A stretch of 64,000 nt of DNA, taken from the NCBI RefSeq assembly GCF_021869535.1, contig NW_026262690.1:87031995-87095994 (forward strand), read 5' to 3'. The notes under the pieces were generated by a model. The model ran no database searches, had not been told where the DNA came from, and saw only the letters and a list, made by a program, of their open reading frames with translations. Source of the DNA: Mytilus californianus. Taxonomy: Eukaryota; Mollusca; Bivalvia; Mytilida; Mytilidae. Positions 46,731 through 58,664 of this stretch are shown in pieces (the first letter of the stretch is position 1; each line of letters starts with the position of its first letter). The position numbers were made by a program, and so were the translations under genes.

Positions 46731-48095
46731 TCCCATTATCTAGGACAGTGTTGTAACAGCAAGACATATGAATTAACTGTACAAATCAGTTGACAATGGC
46801 TTAACTCACCAGTTGTCACGAAGCACAAACAACTATCATAAAGACATAAATATATAGTATCAATCTAAAAGTACTTGCAGTTACCGGAGGTCACATTAAG
46901 CCAAATACAACTGCTCTACAATTGTACGTAGTTCGTGGGTAAATAAAACTGTTTAAATATCACTTGTCCAATCATCGTAAAACATAGCTCATGGGGTGGT
47001 TTCTTATTCAGTGCATATGCATTCGAAATACCAAATTTGTCTTCTATGGAAAAATAAATATTATGTCTAGCCCGAATCTGTTCATGAAAGAAATTATACG
47101 TCTTTGGCTTCGTTACACTGCGTTGATTAGTATAACAAAATCAAAGTTAATGGTAGAATATTAATACACCATATTCTTTCTTTTTCTGTCAAGAAATTTG
47201 AACTTGTGGATTCCGAAAGTATAAAATACACAACTTAATGTTCGTGAAAGTTTATTTAATTTCTCTGCTTGCTTTTATGGTTAAGGTCATTTTTGACGTT
47301 TAACTTGCTTTATTTGCATGCAATTGACCTGATTTAGTGACCTTTATCGTTTTGAAATGTTGGCAATATATGATAATCATTAAGTTTACCTGTTGTGGGA
47401 GTCAGAGGTAGGTATCAAACTGAAATATTTCCACAAGGAAAGAAATACAAAAATTTATAACGATGTATCAATACTTGACAGTAGTTCATGTGTCGCTTTT
47501 ATAACATACAAAACTCATTTTTCATTATAATTTTGTACTTTAGATAATAAGGATATATTCATTTGTAAATTAACCGTAAAACAAAGTACAATATTTATCA
47601 CTTTTAGGTCAATACTTCTGTTTGTAAGTCGTAGTTTCCGCGAGCGTCATCACTCATTTACTTTTATGTTGACATAAATTATCATTGATATTATGGTCAT
47701 AATTATTAATTATCTGTTTACAAAACTTTGAATTTTTCGAAATACTAAGGAGTTTCTACACAAGGAATAGATTACCGTAGCTGTATTTTGCAAAACCTTT
47801 GGTATTTTATTTGGCGTTTTAACTTGTTTGATTCGAGCGTCACTGATGAGTATTTTGTAGACGAAACGCGCGTCTGGGGTACAACATTATAAGCTTGGTA
47901 TCTTTGATGAGCCTTTTGCCCACCCATCAAAGTATTCTGTTACAGTCGTTTCGATATAAAGTCTCCCTTTGTTTTGATATCACAACTAAAACTATTTAAA
48001 AGTATATGCAGTGACAAACATGAAAACAGAACAAAGACTTAAATAGCCGGGATGCGCAAAATGTTTCTTAAACAACGGAGAATGCTCTATACTGA
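46731..48095. other. Intergenic stretch, one Rep-D scrap
   Basis: No gene recognised. A Rep-D piece at 47825-47915 reads TTGATTCGAGCGTCACTGAT, then GTAGACGAAACGCGCGTCTG and GCTTGGTATCTTTGATGAGC. Confidence 0.5.
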
Positions 48096-48099
48096 ACAT

Positions 48100-48745
48100 T
48101 TAAATTCTTGAAAAATAACTAAGGTCGTAAGTCAGGAAAATTGAGAAAAATTCCTGAAACAGTTCCGTAACAGCAGGTGCTCAATTAATTTCTCTTCAAT
48201 TGAAGTTTCGTGTGGATTTGAGTTGAAAGCTGTAAGAGGAATTGATTACACAAAACTTGTACCCTCTTTCATAAATTTTGCAGAAAAAAGACGAAGTTCC
48301 AAAGTTTGGAATGATAAGAAAATATTTCGCAAACAGTTCCATAACAACAAGTGCTCAACTTAAACATATGTCCAATCTTCCTGTGAAGTTTTAGGGATCT
48401 GTGTTGAAAGCTGTAAGAGAAGTTGATTACACAAAAATTGTACCCTCTTCCATAAATTTGGCAGAAAAATGACTAAGTTCCCAAGTAAAGCATAAATGAA
48501 AAAATGCTTTTTGAAAAACTTCCATAATAGCAGAAGCAACATTTCAACATATATGCAGTAATCTACCCGGGAAGTGTCAGGGATCTGGGTTGAAAGCTGT
48601 ATGAAGCGTTGATTACACAAAACTTGTACACTCTTTCATTAATGTTGCAGAAAAATTACTTAGTTCGCAAGTCTGGCAAAAATGAGAAAAACATTCTTAA
48701 ACAGGTCCATAATAGCAGGTGCACAATTTCAACATATCATAATGC
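48100..48745. repeat. Tandem array with period about 180 bp, roughly 3.5 units
   Basis: TTGATTACACAAAA recurs at about 48243, 48422 and 48608. Each unit also has TGTTGAAAGCTGTAAGAG, CTTGTACCCTCTTTCATAAA, GCAGAAAAATGACTAAGTTC and ACAGTTCCATAACAGCAGGT. Units are moderately diverged. The same kind of transposon-core array as the 192-bp repeats is likely, but no terminal hairpin is evident here. Confidence 0.75.
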
Positions 48746-48903
48746 CTGATCAGACATTGTCAAATGTTACTTCATTATTGTGGCCTAAAATGTATTACTT
48801 ACTTGATCGGAAGGGGCCTTTAAAAGCATTTTTCGACTTTTGACTGAGTTAGAATGGCCTTAAATTACTTTGAAATAACATTAACAGTACCAATTGAACT
48901 GTA

Positions 48904-49101
48904 CACTAGTAAATGTGCCACGCATGATAATCGTGCGAAAATCATGCGTATATCATGCGAATTTTTCGCACGGAAAACGCCCAAATCGAGCTACATCCGA
49001 TAATCGCGCGTAAATTTACGCATGATTCACGCATGATTCACGCATGATTTTCGCATGTAATGACATTCGTGCGTATATCATGCGTGGCACTTTTGCCTGT
49101 G
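48904..49101. mobile_element. Tc1/mariner-like MITE (198 bp)
   Basis: The left end is CACTAGTAAATGTGCCACGC and the reversed right end CACAGGCAAAAGTGCCACGC, extending through ATGAT; TA lies on both sides (48902-48903, 49102-49103). TA flanks and CA-starting ends fit Tc1/mariner. The body is built of CATGCG/CGCATG motifs in alternating orientation, so almost the whole element can fold on itself. Confidence 0.8.
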
Positions 49102-49109
49102 TACCAGAT

Positions 49110-49885
49110 GCACATTTCAACAATAAATGTCTCTTCAGTGATGCTCGAGGCAAACATATTTGAACATCCAAAACTTATAAAAAAAAATTTGAAGAGCTGA
49201 TTAAATCAAAAAGGATGAAAAGGACAAAAAGTATAGCAAAAGCCGGGCATGGAATCAGAGCTTGACATGATGAAGATATATTCCTTAATTTAAAATGATT
49301 TCAAAAATTTTGTAACTTCAAATGCGGGACCAAATATTTCAAATCAGTAACATGTTTGTAATAGGCAGTTTCATTAATGGTTTTCAATCATTCTTGTGGA
49401 ACATAATTAAAATAATCTGTTCTGTGTTACTTAGTAACTTTGAATAAATTGATGAAGATAACTGCAAAAAAAAACAACATTTCAGTGATTTTAAAGAGTC
49501 ATGTCCCTTGCCGTATGGAGCGTATTCTAACTTTATTACCTATGCCCGATTAGGCGTGACCTTAAATTACTTCTTAAACTTTTGCCTGATCGGACATGGC
49601 CTAAATAGTTATGGTGTTGTCTCATGTCATATCTTAATAGGTTTTCTGATATATGGAGGATTTAGTGTTGATGTCAGATATTTGATTGTTTGTTTTAATT
49701 TATTTGAAAAATTTGTTTACCCGGGGCTAGTTACAGCTTAACATATTGTATAGACCCGTATATATTGTTTTAAGACTGTACGTGAACCTCTAGCTGTATT
49801 TTGGTTATTTGCGTCGTTTTATTGCTGCGTACTAATAAGCGTTTGCCCCCAAATCTCCTTTTATTCATAACAATTCATATGTGAT
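49110..49885. other. Intergenic stretch, nothing recognised
   Basis: No gene or named repeat. An open frame at 49508-49741 has no recognisable protein features. Confidence 0.4.
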
Positions 49886-49887
49886 TC

Positions 49888-50605
49888 ATAACATTCCATT
49901 CGTCAATAGGGGAAAAAAAGTTCCAAATTTGTTTTTATTTTCTTCAATTTTTTACATCAGTGGCATTTACAAGCCAGCGGATTAATAAATAATTTTACGT
50001 TTTCCGCATTTTTGCATGTTATTCAACGTACATTGAAAAATAAATCTTGTGAATGATTTTCTAAAGAAAATATTTCCTGGTTGAAAAAAGTAAAAATGTA
50101 CATACATTTTCTGAAATAACAATAATTATGAATAAATCAGTTAAATTATATGATCAACACGAACCCTACCAAAAACCGGGTGTCATCTCCGTTGCTCCGG
50201 AAGGGTAAGCAGATTCTGAACCACATGTGGCACCCGTCGTGTTGCGCATGTAAGTACAAACCCAGTGATAAGTCTAATTCGGGAAGTCACATTTTGGGAA
50301 AAGGAGGACGGGATTGGGGTTACGACGATTGGAACATATCTGTCGTCATCTGTGAAACAGATATTCCATAACGGTCAACCATATCACGAAGGCGTCATAA
50401 CATTCCATTCGTCATTAGGGAAACAAAGTATAGTTCTTAATTTTTTTTTTGTCAAATTTTTATCTATGTGGCATTTACAAGCTAGCGGATTAATAAATAA
50501 TTTTACGTTTTTCACATGTTTTGCGTGTCATTCACCGTACATTTAAATATAAATCTCGTGAATAGTTTTTTATAGGAAATAGTTCCTGGTTGAAAAAAGA
50601 AAATT
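49888..50605. repeat. Direct duplication flanking a reversed Rep-B copy
   Basis: 49888-50095 and 50401-50605 share CATTCCATTCGTCA, GTGGCATTTACAAGC, AGCGGATTAATAAATAATTT and TTTCCTGGTTGAAAAAAG in order. Between them, at about 50155-50395, lies a reversed Rep-B piece (GAACCCTACCAAAAACCGGG, GCTCCGGAAGGGTAAGCAGA, CATGTGGCACCCGTCGTGTT). The stretch from 50610 to 51240 holds nothing I recognise. Confidence 0.65.
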
Positions 50606-51254
50606 CTTTAAAACAACAACAATTACGAATAAATTATTTAAAAAATATGACAATTATTTTTTAATTTACGATATGTGGGTGTTTTTATATTTATCTATTT
50701 ATGTTATAATGTCAAACATACAATTCATGTAAATATTCTCAGGTATGACTATACAGCACACTGTGAAATCACTCAATTCGTGGCACCACTTTCAAATAAA
50801 CTGACGAACTTGTTCAACCTGTGAACTTGCAGTGAGATATGAGACGTTGCTCCGTGTTGAAATTAAAACATATATCAATTCCCTTTTATTTAGTCTATTC
50901 TTTCCCTTGATTTTTTTTTTCTTCTTTTACACAGCAAACATGCATTGTATGACTCTGCAATTGAAGAATATGTAAACGTGGTTCATTATACTTATCACAG
51001 TGAATGTCTGGAACTTTAATTTAGGCAGGCAGTCATTTGGCCCCACCAGTCTTTCTACGAGCAGGGTTTGAGAAATCAAATTTTAGCGCATGTAAAACTA
51101 GTTTAAACCAACCAGGCCTGTACCTAGTCCGGCTACCTTGGTCATATGTTGTTTACAATGAGTCAAGTGTCTGTTGTTGGTTTGGACTGTTCTATTGTCC
51201 AATATTTTAGTAATTCCTGTTATCCATTTTATATATTATTTTCATAGAAATTCT

Positions 51255-51447
51255 GGGCCTCGGTGGCAGAGTTGTCTAAGTAGTCGAACTACTGTATCAC
51301 TAGCCTTTAAACACTGAGGTTTTAAGTTCAAATCCGGCACGTAGCAGGTGCGCTCGACTCCAATCTTAATTGACTTGGATTGTCAGTTTTCCTACCGAAG
51401 CAACATAGTGCTGAATGTGGCGTTAAACACCAATCAATCAATCAATC
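51255..51447 (+). mobile_element. tRNA-derived SINE, copy 1, with target duplication
   Basis: Starts GGGCCTCGGTGGCAGAGTTG, where TGGCAGAGTTG acts as box A, and has box B GTTCAAATCC about 60 bases later, the internal pol III promoter. The body includes GTAGCAGGTGCGCTCGACTC and ends GTGGCGTTAAACACCAATCA with a short (CAAT)n tail. Both sides carry ATAGAAATTCT (51244-51254 and 51448-51458), an 11-bp target duplication showing a real insertion. The central part present in copy 2 (about 60 bases) is deleted here. Confidence 0.88.
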
Positions 51448-52020
51448 ATAGAAATTCTACAGAAACATCCGGGAACATTTTTTCCATTGACAGAAATTTA
51501 AAGTAGTAGTTCCTTAAGGAATAAGGGGTATATAATCATTATTTAGACAGGGCCAGCTATTATAGCATTGTTTCAAACAAAACTCCAAGAGGAACATCGG
51601 CTAGAAGGAACAGATATACGTTGACAAACTAATGTACATTTTGCAGCTTGATATTTTTAATGAAACTTACATGTACGTGTAAATTAAGGCGACAGTAGTA
51701 TACCGATGTTAAAAGCTCTTAAATCAATTAAGAAGCGGCAAATCAAGATAACAAACAGAAAGTGCGGGAATCGTATGAACTCCAATTGGAGTAATACTGG
51801 ATGCGTCGACAGGATAAGAGTCTCCTGGTATGCATGCATGAATCGCCAGTCGAATTTACACTCAGTAAAAATGTCACATCGGGAGTAGGACACAACCGGT
51901 CAAATTACAGATCAGACGACTTTACTGGTATCTAAAGTTTGTTGATTAGCTGCAGCGTTTGTTATATAGATTATCGCTATTTTTCGAATTTTACCTTTGA
52001 TCTTGCTGACTGATAATTTC

Positions 52021-52250
52021 CTTTCTCAGCGGAGTCGAGTGATATGAAAACGGAGTCGAGTGATATGAAAATTATCGCTAGAAACTAAGGGAACACGTGC
52101 CGTTGTCAAGGAAATTAACAACGTCTTCATAGGTAAAATAGCGATAAACAGATTATCATTGGTCATCTCAACTCGATTGCTTTTCTCACTTTCGCCGTAC
52201 TGGCTCAAGCGAGAAAATCAATCTCGTTGAGATAACCAACGATAATCTAT
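52021..52250. repeat. 21-bp direct repeat and a hairpin
   Basis: CGGAGTCGAGTGATATGAAAA occurs twice in a row at about 52029-52070. Then AGATTATCATTGGTCATCTC (about 52151) pairs with the reversed AGATTATCGTTGGTTATCTC ending near 52249. The arms are about 38 bases with few mismatches, continuing through AA-TCGATTGCTTTTCTC. Confidence 0.65.
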
Positions 52251-52270
52251 AATTATACTATTATTTAGAA

Positions 52271-52515
52271 GGATTGATTGATTTTTTGGTGTTTTAACGC
52301 TATTTTCAGCTTAATTGGCTATTTCGTGGCAGCCAGTTTTTATTGGTAGAAGAAGCAGGAATGCCCGGAGAAAACCACCGACCTTTGGCAGGAAAACTGG
52401 CAATCCTTGTAAAGTAAGATTGGAGTTGAACGCACCTGCCACGTGCGGAATTCGAACTCACAACCTCAGTGTTTAGTAGAACTACCTGGTAAAACTCAGC
52501 CGCTACCGAGGCCCC
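52271..52515 (-). mobile_element. tRNA-derived SINE, copy 2, reversed and longer
   Basis: On the minus strand it starts GGGGCCTCGGTAGCGGCTGA, has box B GTTCGAATTC, then CGTGGCAGGTGCGTTCAACT, a central block with GGTGGTTTTCTCCGGGCATT and AAAAACTGGCTGCCACGAAA, and ends GCGTTAAAACACCAAAAAAT with an AATC tail. It is the same family as copy 1. The central block resembles a conserved SINE domain seen across invertebrates, but I cannot assign it a name. No clear target duplication. Confidence 0.82.
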
Positions 52516-52623
52516 ACTTTCTAGTAGGAAACAATATTTCTTAACTGAAAACAATCACATATTGAAAAATTTTACACCATGTAACAGATAATAGTCAGAA
52601 ATCATTTAATAGAATTGAATTAA

Positions 52624-53160
52624 GGATGTTCGCTACTCTGTTTCAAAATAACAAGCTTTTTAAAAAACTGTTATAAAATGATAGTATATAAATAACGGAA
52701 CTAAAAAAGCAGAAAAAAATGAAGGGTCTGTGTGCTTGTTTTCGAGATATAAGACATTGAAAATTTGGCGGGAAATGATTCTCTCTAGATTTTTTTATAC
52801 ATATTACATTGGCTCCTTTTTTCTTTCAAAAACTATCAAAAACTATGAAAAAATAACAAGGATTTTATAAGATTTTCACATATGGCTTTTTAAACTATAT
52901 GTTATAAGATTTAGAAAAGAAAAGTAGGGGTTAGCGGGCTTAATTTTTAATGGCACTAGATGGATAAAACCAGAGGATTCCGAACATCTGGCAAAACATC
53001 AAAAAGATTTTCAAATATGACTTTTTAAACTATATGTTATAAAATTTAGAAAAGAAAAGTAGGGGGTTAGCGGGCTTAATTTTTAATGGCACTAAATGGA
53101 TAAAACCAGAGGATTCCGAACATCTGGCAAAAAAATCAAAAACAAGAGGAGCGAACATCC
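52624..53160. mobile_element. TTAA-flanked MITE with internal 135-bp duplication (537 bp)
   Basis: Ends GGATGTTCGCT and AGCGAACATCC are exact complements and TTAA lies on both sides (52620-52623, 53161-53164). TTAA is the piggyBac target, but the ends do not match the usual CCC start, so the superfamily is uncertain. Inside, a unit with GACTTTTTAAACTATATGTT and CAGAGGATTCCGAACATCTG occurs twice about 135 bases apart. No transposase frame. Confidence 0.75.
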
Positions 53161-53694
53161 TTAAAGAAGACAGTCGTGTTTTGTTTGGTTTCTTCGTGTC
53201 TAGTTAGAATTAAAAGAGATGTTTCAATGATGTACCCTTGTATTAAATATATGTAGGCTCATGATTCAGGAATCTAGCAGCCCAAACATACCTGGTTTCT
53301 ATATACAAGAAAAATGGAGTTTTATTTCACCAATTACAGCTTAATATGCATGATATAATCCGTTCTAAATTTGTGGGTTGTAAATTGCATCATGCTACAC
53401 GTATTTGCATTTGTTAAACTTTTACCATGTAGAAATTCACCATCTTTTTCAGGAAAATTTTAAAATGCAGTATCAAAAACCAACTATTATTGCAAAGTAT
53501 AAAACATATTAAAGGAAAATATAATATCGTGTTAGACTTCAATAAAATATAATCTAAATATTTTCGATGAGTTCTTCTTTGGGCCTAAAATCTCTTATTT
53601 TCCCGAGAAAAAATTTATTGTATTCTTTGTGTCAAACAGATTATTTCGTAAAAATATTAAGACTTAGTAACTAGAAAAACAACGGCCGAAATAA

Positions 53695-53940
53695 GTGGAG
53701 CAGGAACTATATGTACCCTTCTGGAGCACCCGACATCGTCCTCGGTTTCTGGCGGGTTCATTAAACACAATCTAGTTTTCTGTATAACGTTCTTTGGGCT
53801 ATACTCGTCTAAACTCGGTTGATTCCGTTCCTCCATCTAACAGATAGAACTAGAGTAGCGGATCTACCTGACTACACTCGTCTAAATTTGACTGTTTCCG
53901 TTCCTCCATCTAACGGATAGAAGTAGAGTAGCGGATTCAC
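53695..53940 (+). repeat. Rep-B scrap and a short tandem duplication
   Basis: 53695-53762 is a diverged Rep-B piece (CCCTTCTGGAGCACCCGACA). Then a unit of about 75 bases with TTCCGTTCCTCCATCTAACA and AGTAGCGGATC is repeated twice (about 53798-53870 and 53873-53940). Confidence 0.6.
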
Positions 53941-54059
53941 AATAGGATAATCGACTTATTTTGACTACTGATCGTCTTTGTCTTTTTTTCTCTCTTGATC
54001 ATGTTGTTAAAAGCATTTTCGTGCCTTTTGCAATTGTTTATTTTTATTTTATTAAAATG

Positions 54060-54300
54060 ACTTATAAAAATTGAAAACAACACTTTATAAATTTCATGCG
54101 TGCGAAGCGCATTTCTGAATATACCTTCATCAGGAACGTTGACAACCGAATATTTGAAAGCCAAAGATGTATAAGAAACCCGAACAGTTGAAGAGCTATG
54201 TTACCAAAATGGACAAAAAAACATCATAGCCAAATTCATCTTAGCTCAACTTTGACCAAGGGAATTGAAACCTAAGTTTAAAGTTATACTGAACCTTTAA
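54060..54300 (-). repeat. Rep-D-like fragment
   Basis: The plus strand reads CGTGCGAAGCGCATTTCTGA, ATATACCTTCATCAGGAACG and TGAAAGCCAAAGATGTATAA, then GAAGAGCTATGTTACCAAAA. It is related to the pieces at 2200-2280 and 44815-44885. From 54300 to 54843 there is an A/T-rich tail region of the following gene. Confidence 0.5.
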
Positions 54301-54350
54301 CGGATCCATCTGACACTAAAATTCCAAGAATAAAAACTTTTTTTTTTTTC

Positions 54351-54356
54351 TTTATT
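54351..54356 (-). terminator. Candidate polyadenylation signal of the large secreted protein gene
   Basis: The minus strand reads AATAAAG followed by a run of A residues, about 490 bases past the stop codon. It is the only clear AATAAA on this strand in the expected region. Confidence 0.35.
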
Positions 54357-54843
54357 GTTTTGCAAAACACATGTAATGCTTACCCGTAAAATATAAATAC
54401 CAATAAATAACCATACATAACAATACCACCATTTATATCGTTTATATTAGATCGTAACCAATAATAATATATGATTACAACCATAAATACACTTATGCCC
54501 ACAAAACATTAAGGAGGTGAAAAACACAGTGCATAAATAATTGTGAAACAAACATTAAAATCTCATTCACATGCAAAGCCACAGTACAATATGTTTTCTT
54601 GGTATTTTAAGTAGATAGTTATTCATATTTAAAATCTTTCACTTCCGGGTCATGGGTACATATTATTTCCAATAAGAATTTTAATAAACAGCTATCTGTA
54701 TGCTGTTGGTTCGGAGATTATATGCCACACCGAAGTACATGGTTAATTATCATTTTTTGCAAGTGATAATTACTTAAGTACATTCACCAGGAAGAATGTT
54801 CAGAATATTTATCATGTAATTAAAAAACTGCTTCTGAAATATT

Positions 54844-57800
54844 TCATACAAATCCCCTTGTTGCAGAATTTCTTACATTACGAGTTGGAAACAATCTAAA
54901 ATTTCGGTTAGGATTACGAAATTGAACCCGTCGTCCTATTCGGCTCACTGAATTTGATATTACATTATTTCGTCTTAATTGTCGAGTACGCGTTCGTGTA
55001 TTAGATGTAACAGTGTTTCTTGATCTAGCAGATCGTTGTGGAATAATGTTTATTGCTTGTCTTTGAAAATTATTAACTCTATTTACAGACGTTTGCTTAG
55101 GTCCCGGTGCCCGCATAACACTCATTGCTTGTTGCATTCTCTTTAACTGTAATGGCGAGAGAATACCTTGAGAAGCAGTTTTCGTCTCCACTCTTCTATT
55201 TCTTCCTCGATTAATTGACAAAGTAGATGCAGAGTTTGGATTCATTTGTATATTTTGAGGAACTATAGAAACTTGATTTTGACGGATATTCCTGTGTCTC
55301 ATTAAATTCTTCTTTGTGCGTGGTCCAAAATTATTACGAACAACAATGTTGGCATGCGGGCGGACTATGTTTGTTCTTTTTGTAGGAACTCGAGGTTCAA
55401 CAAAACGTCTGAAGTTAAGATTGGAACGAATTAATATGTTGTTTTTAGGTAAATGTGATACTAATTTTGTACTATCTGCAACGACAGTAAAATCTGTCAT
55501 CTCTTCGTTAATCGCTTTAGCGCTGTTTGCATTCTTTGTACTCGAACGCACGAGAAATGGCAAAATGGTCGTAATCTTACTGTTCTGATTTCGGAATTTT
55601 GACTGAGTATACACAGTTTTTGGCTCCAATGATTCGCGGGCATCATTTACAATTTCAATCATATTATTCATTATATGTGAAAATGAGGGAGATACGGACT
55701 TAATTTGATGCGTCTGAAATGGGTAAGATTTTTCAACGTTTATTCCATTTTGTTTTTGTATGTCATTGTTTTTGATGGTACGTTCTGTTTTGCCTTTGCC
55801 GGTATTACTTGTATCACTTCTTACCAAATACGGTAATATAGTAGATATTTTAAATTGGTGATGTGGCTTTTGTTTACTTCCGTTTCTTTCTTTAACTTTG
55901 ATACCTGGGATATCAAGCATGATCGTGGACTGGGTTGTTATAGCAACACGTTTGGAATCTATTCCACTTCCTTTCTTGTCTAAAGCTGCATGATTTATTT
56001 TCGTTTCAGGTACATATGTACGTTTGCGTTTACTCCATGCCTTTTGCAATTTTTGGTGCAGTTTGCTTAAACTTGCTGGCAAACCATGGCTAAAACCACC
56101 AACATTAATTTTGACACTACCGAACTGCGGTAAGATGGTTAGATTTTTCTTCGGAGTAGTTGATGGAACAGTTATATCATATGAACTCTTTGTGGCTTGT
56201 TTTTTCCAATCAGGATTTTCAAAATTAATTTGAGATGATGGTTGTGAAATGTGTGAGTGTTGGTTTTCAGGCTGTTTTGCCCTTTGTTGGATAGTAATCT
56301 TTGGAAAATTCCATAAATTATTTTGTGTTTTAGCGTGTAAACCTATATTTGATGATAAAAACGTTTCGAGTGAAGCCAAATTGTTGACATTTATGTCATT
56401 CGCAGTTAAGCCGTTCTTATCTCGATCTGAGTTCTTTCTAACTTTTGTTTCTGCCATTGTATGGTTTGAATTCCTAATTGTGTCTGAAAAGTGATTTACA
56501 ATTTTCTTTGGAGTTGGGTTTACATTAGCCAAAGGGTTATCGTTAAACTTTACAATTCCTTGCTGATTATTCTTATATGGTCTAAAATATCGGTTATCTT
56601 TTTGGGACTTGGGAAGACTTGCTACGGGAGCTGAACGATTTGCATTCAGATCTCTATTATATTTATTGACAGCGGTATTACCAAGTTCGATGCCAGATAT
56701 TTCTTGTTGATCTGAACGAATAGTATTTTTCTTGTTTGCATTTTCATGTTTGTTCCGACTGGCGTCTTTCGTGGAGTTAAGCATCCATTCCGTTAACATG
56801 TTGATAAAATCTGGTGTTCCAAGTGGGTTTTTCCCCTGGAATTGTGTCTTACGGTTTGAAAAGGAAAATTCGTTCAAAACTTGACCTATCCTTTTATGTT
56901 TTCTTTTTTCGGTCAGATGATTTTGTTCCTGAATAGCATTTCTATCCATTTTTGTTACATTATGTCGTTTTTCTATCAGAGCTCTGGACATTTTCTTGTC
57001 TTTACTTTTGTTATTTAGTTCTAATTTTGCTTCTGTCAAAATGTCTTGGCCTTCATTTACTTTTTTAAGTATCTTTGATTTAGGTGATATCCACAACCAA
57101 TTGTCAACGTTAAAAGTTCCTGTTTTCCCTTTATTAAATCTCCAAATATGTCGTCTATTTTCGGAAGGTGAATTAACTATAGTCTGAGATGACATTTGAC
57201 TAGATTTTAGATTTGGGTTTTGTTCTGGTGCAGTATACTTATTATGGTCACTAATGCCTTTTGCATTATTCCCAAAATTTGACGTAGAAAAAATTGTTTT
57301 ATCTTTATTGCTCGTCACTTTGTCATTAGTATGTTGTTTGGAACTCTTATCATATATTTTATGACTTAAGACATTCGTGTTATCCTTATGATTTGGAAGT
57401 ATAGTAATACTGTATTTATTATTGCCTGTATAATTTGTCAGTATATCTACTATGCGCTCTCCTGTCCACTTTATACCATTAGCATTTTGTTCATGTTTGC
57501 CCATATTCTTTACACTACCAATTTCTTTCATCTTTTCGTTTCTAGACAACTTCCGTTTCATGCTTTTATTATGAATTTCATTGTTATCAGATGTCTTCCG
57601 TAATTTCGTTTTCTTATTTCTGTTATCGGATTGGCCATTCTTTAGTTCTGATTTATTATTATAATAATTTCCTTCTTTAAGGTTTATATCCTTTTTATTA
57701 TATTTAGAGGTTTCGACATTTAAGTTTTGTTTTGATTTCGGTTTATTTTGTTCTGCAATCAACAAATTGTCAGTTGGTTCAAAATTTCTTATAAATGACT

Positions 57801-58621
57801 TGTAAGATACATCACCCAAAGACAAGTTCGGAGATTCGCTTTCAGGTTTTCTATTTCTACTTTGGTTTGGTCTTTTTTGTTTTTCTGATAAATTGTTGTG
57901 TGAATTTTCATTTTCATTTAAATAAGATTTTACCATAATAGTGTTCAAGTTTCCTATTTTTGCAATGTTGTTCCCTACATCAACTTTGGCAAAATTATTT
58001 GACACATCTTTTACGTTTACAGCTGTTTTGTCAGTCGCGAAATTATACTTTTTTGCTTCCACAATTTGATCGGTATGCTTAGGTGTGTTCAAACCTTCGG
58101 TAAGAATTAGAGGCGCTTTTCCTAACTCGTTGATATTTGTTGTTGAGGCTGGAAGGTGCTTTGAAACATCTTTGCCCACTGAGTGTATGTCAAGTTTATG
58201 ATGCGGTAATATGTTTCTTGTATTTGATGTAAAGTCATTTCCATTCTCATCAACTTTTGAATTTACTGAATTAGAATTACTCTTTCCTAAGTCGCCTTTT
58301 TTCGGATTGAGTAATCCATTATTGACTGTTGCGGCTGTTAGAACTTGTTCTGTATTATGATTTGCCGCCTGCTGGCTATTACTTCGTAATCCTTTGCCAT
58401 CAGAAGGTTGGAATCGTCTAGTCACATATTTGTCTTCTGCTTCTGTATCCTTATTAACTCCCGATTCTTCAAACTGTGATAGATATTTAGAGCTAGCTGC
58501 TTGTTTCTTTGAACTCGGAACAAAGTTATCTCTCGGCGATGAATCAGATGAGTCCTCGTCCGAATCAGCGGTACTCATTCCAGATAATGCGAAGAGAATA
58601 ACTATAATCCGTATTCTTAAC
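54844..58621 (-). CDS. Large low-complexity, probably secreted protein (main exon; about 1259 aa in all)
   Basis: A single 3.8 kb open exon, by far the longest in the window. An ATG at 58578 starts a complete 1244-residue frame, but the frame stays open to a good splice acceptor (TTTTTATTTTGTAG before 58621). Those extra codons read LRIRIIVILFALSG, followed by MSTADSDEDSSD, a convincing signal peptide with cleavage near STA|D. The missing first two start-codon bases are proposed at 60371-60370. The mature protein is rich in Asn, Lys, Ser, Thr and Gln and likely disordered. It starts with an acidic DSDEDSSDSS patch and ends in an Arg/Asn-rich basic region (roughly the last 200 residues). A TILP motif occurs about four times, twice within KI(S/T)TILP(Y/F)LVRS (near residues 913 and 1004). 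No known domain is recognised. Composition fits an extracellular matrix, shell or byssus protein, which is speculation. If the upstream exon is wrong, the protein would start at MSTADS with no signal peptide. Confidence 0.75.
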
Positions 58622-58664
58622 CTACAAAATAAAAAGGCATTTAATTCATTACTTAAACAAATAA

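Noticed and set aside
51255-51340. A tRNA gene
   Set aside because: Box A and box B are present but the cloverleaf is not; the tail, target duplication and second copy show it is a SINE.
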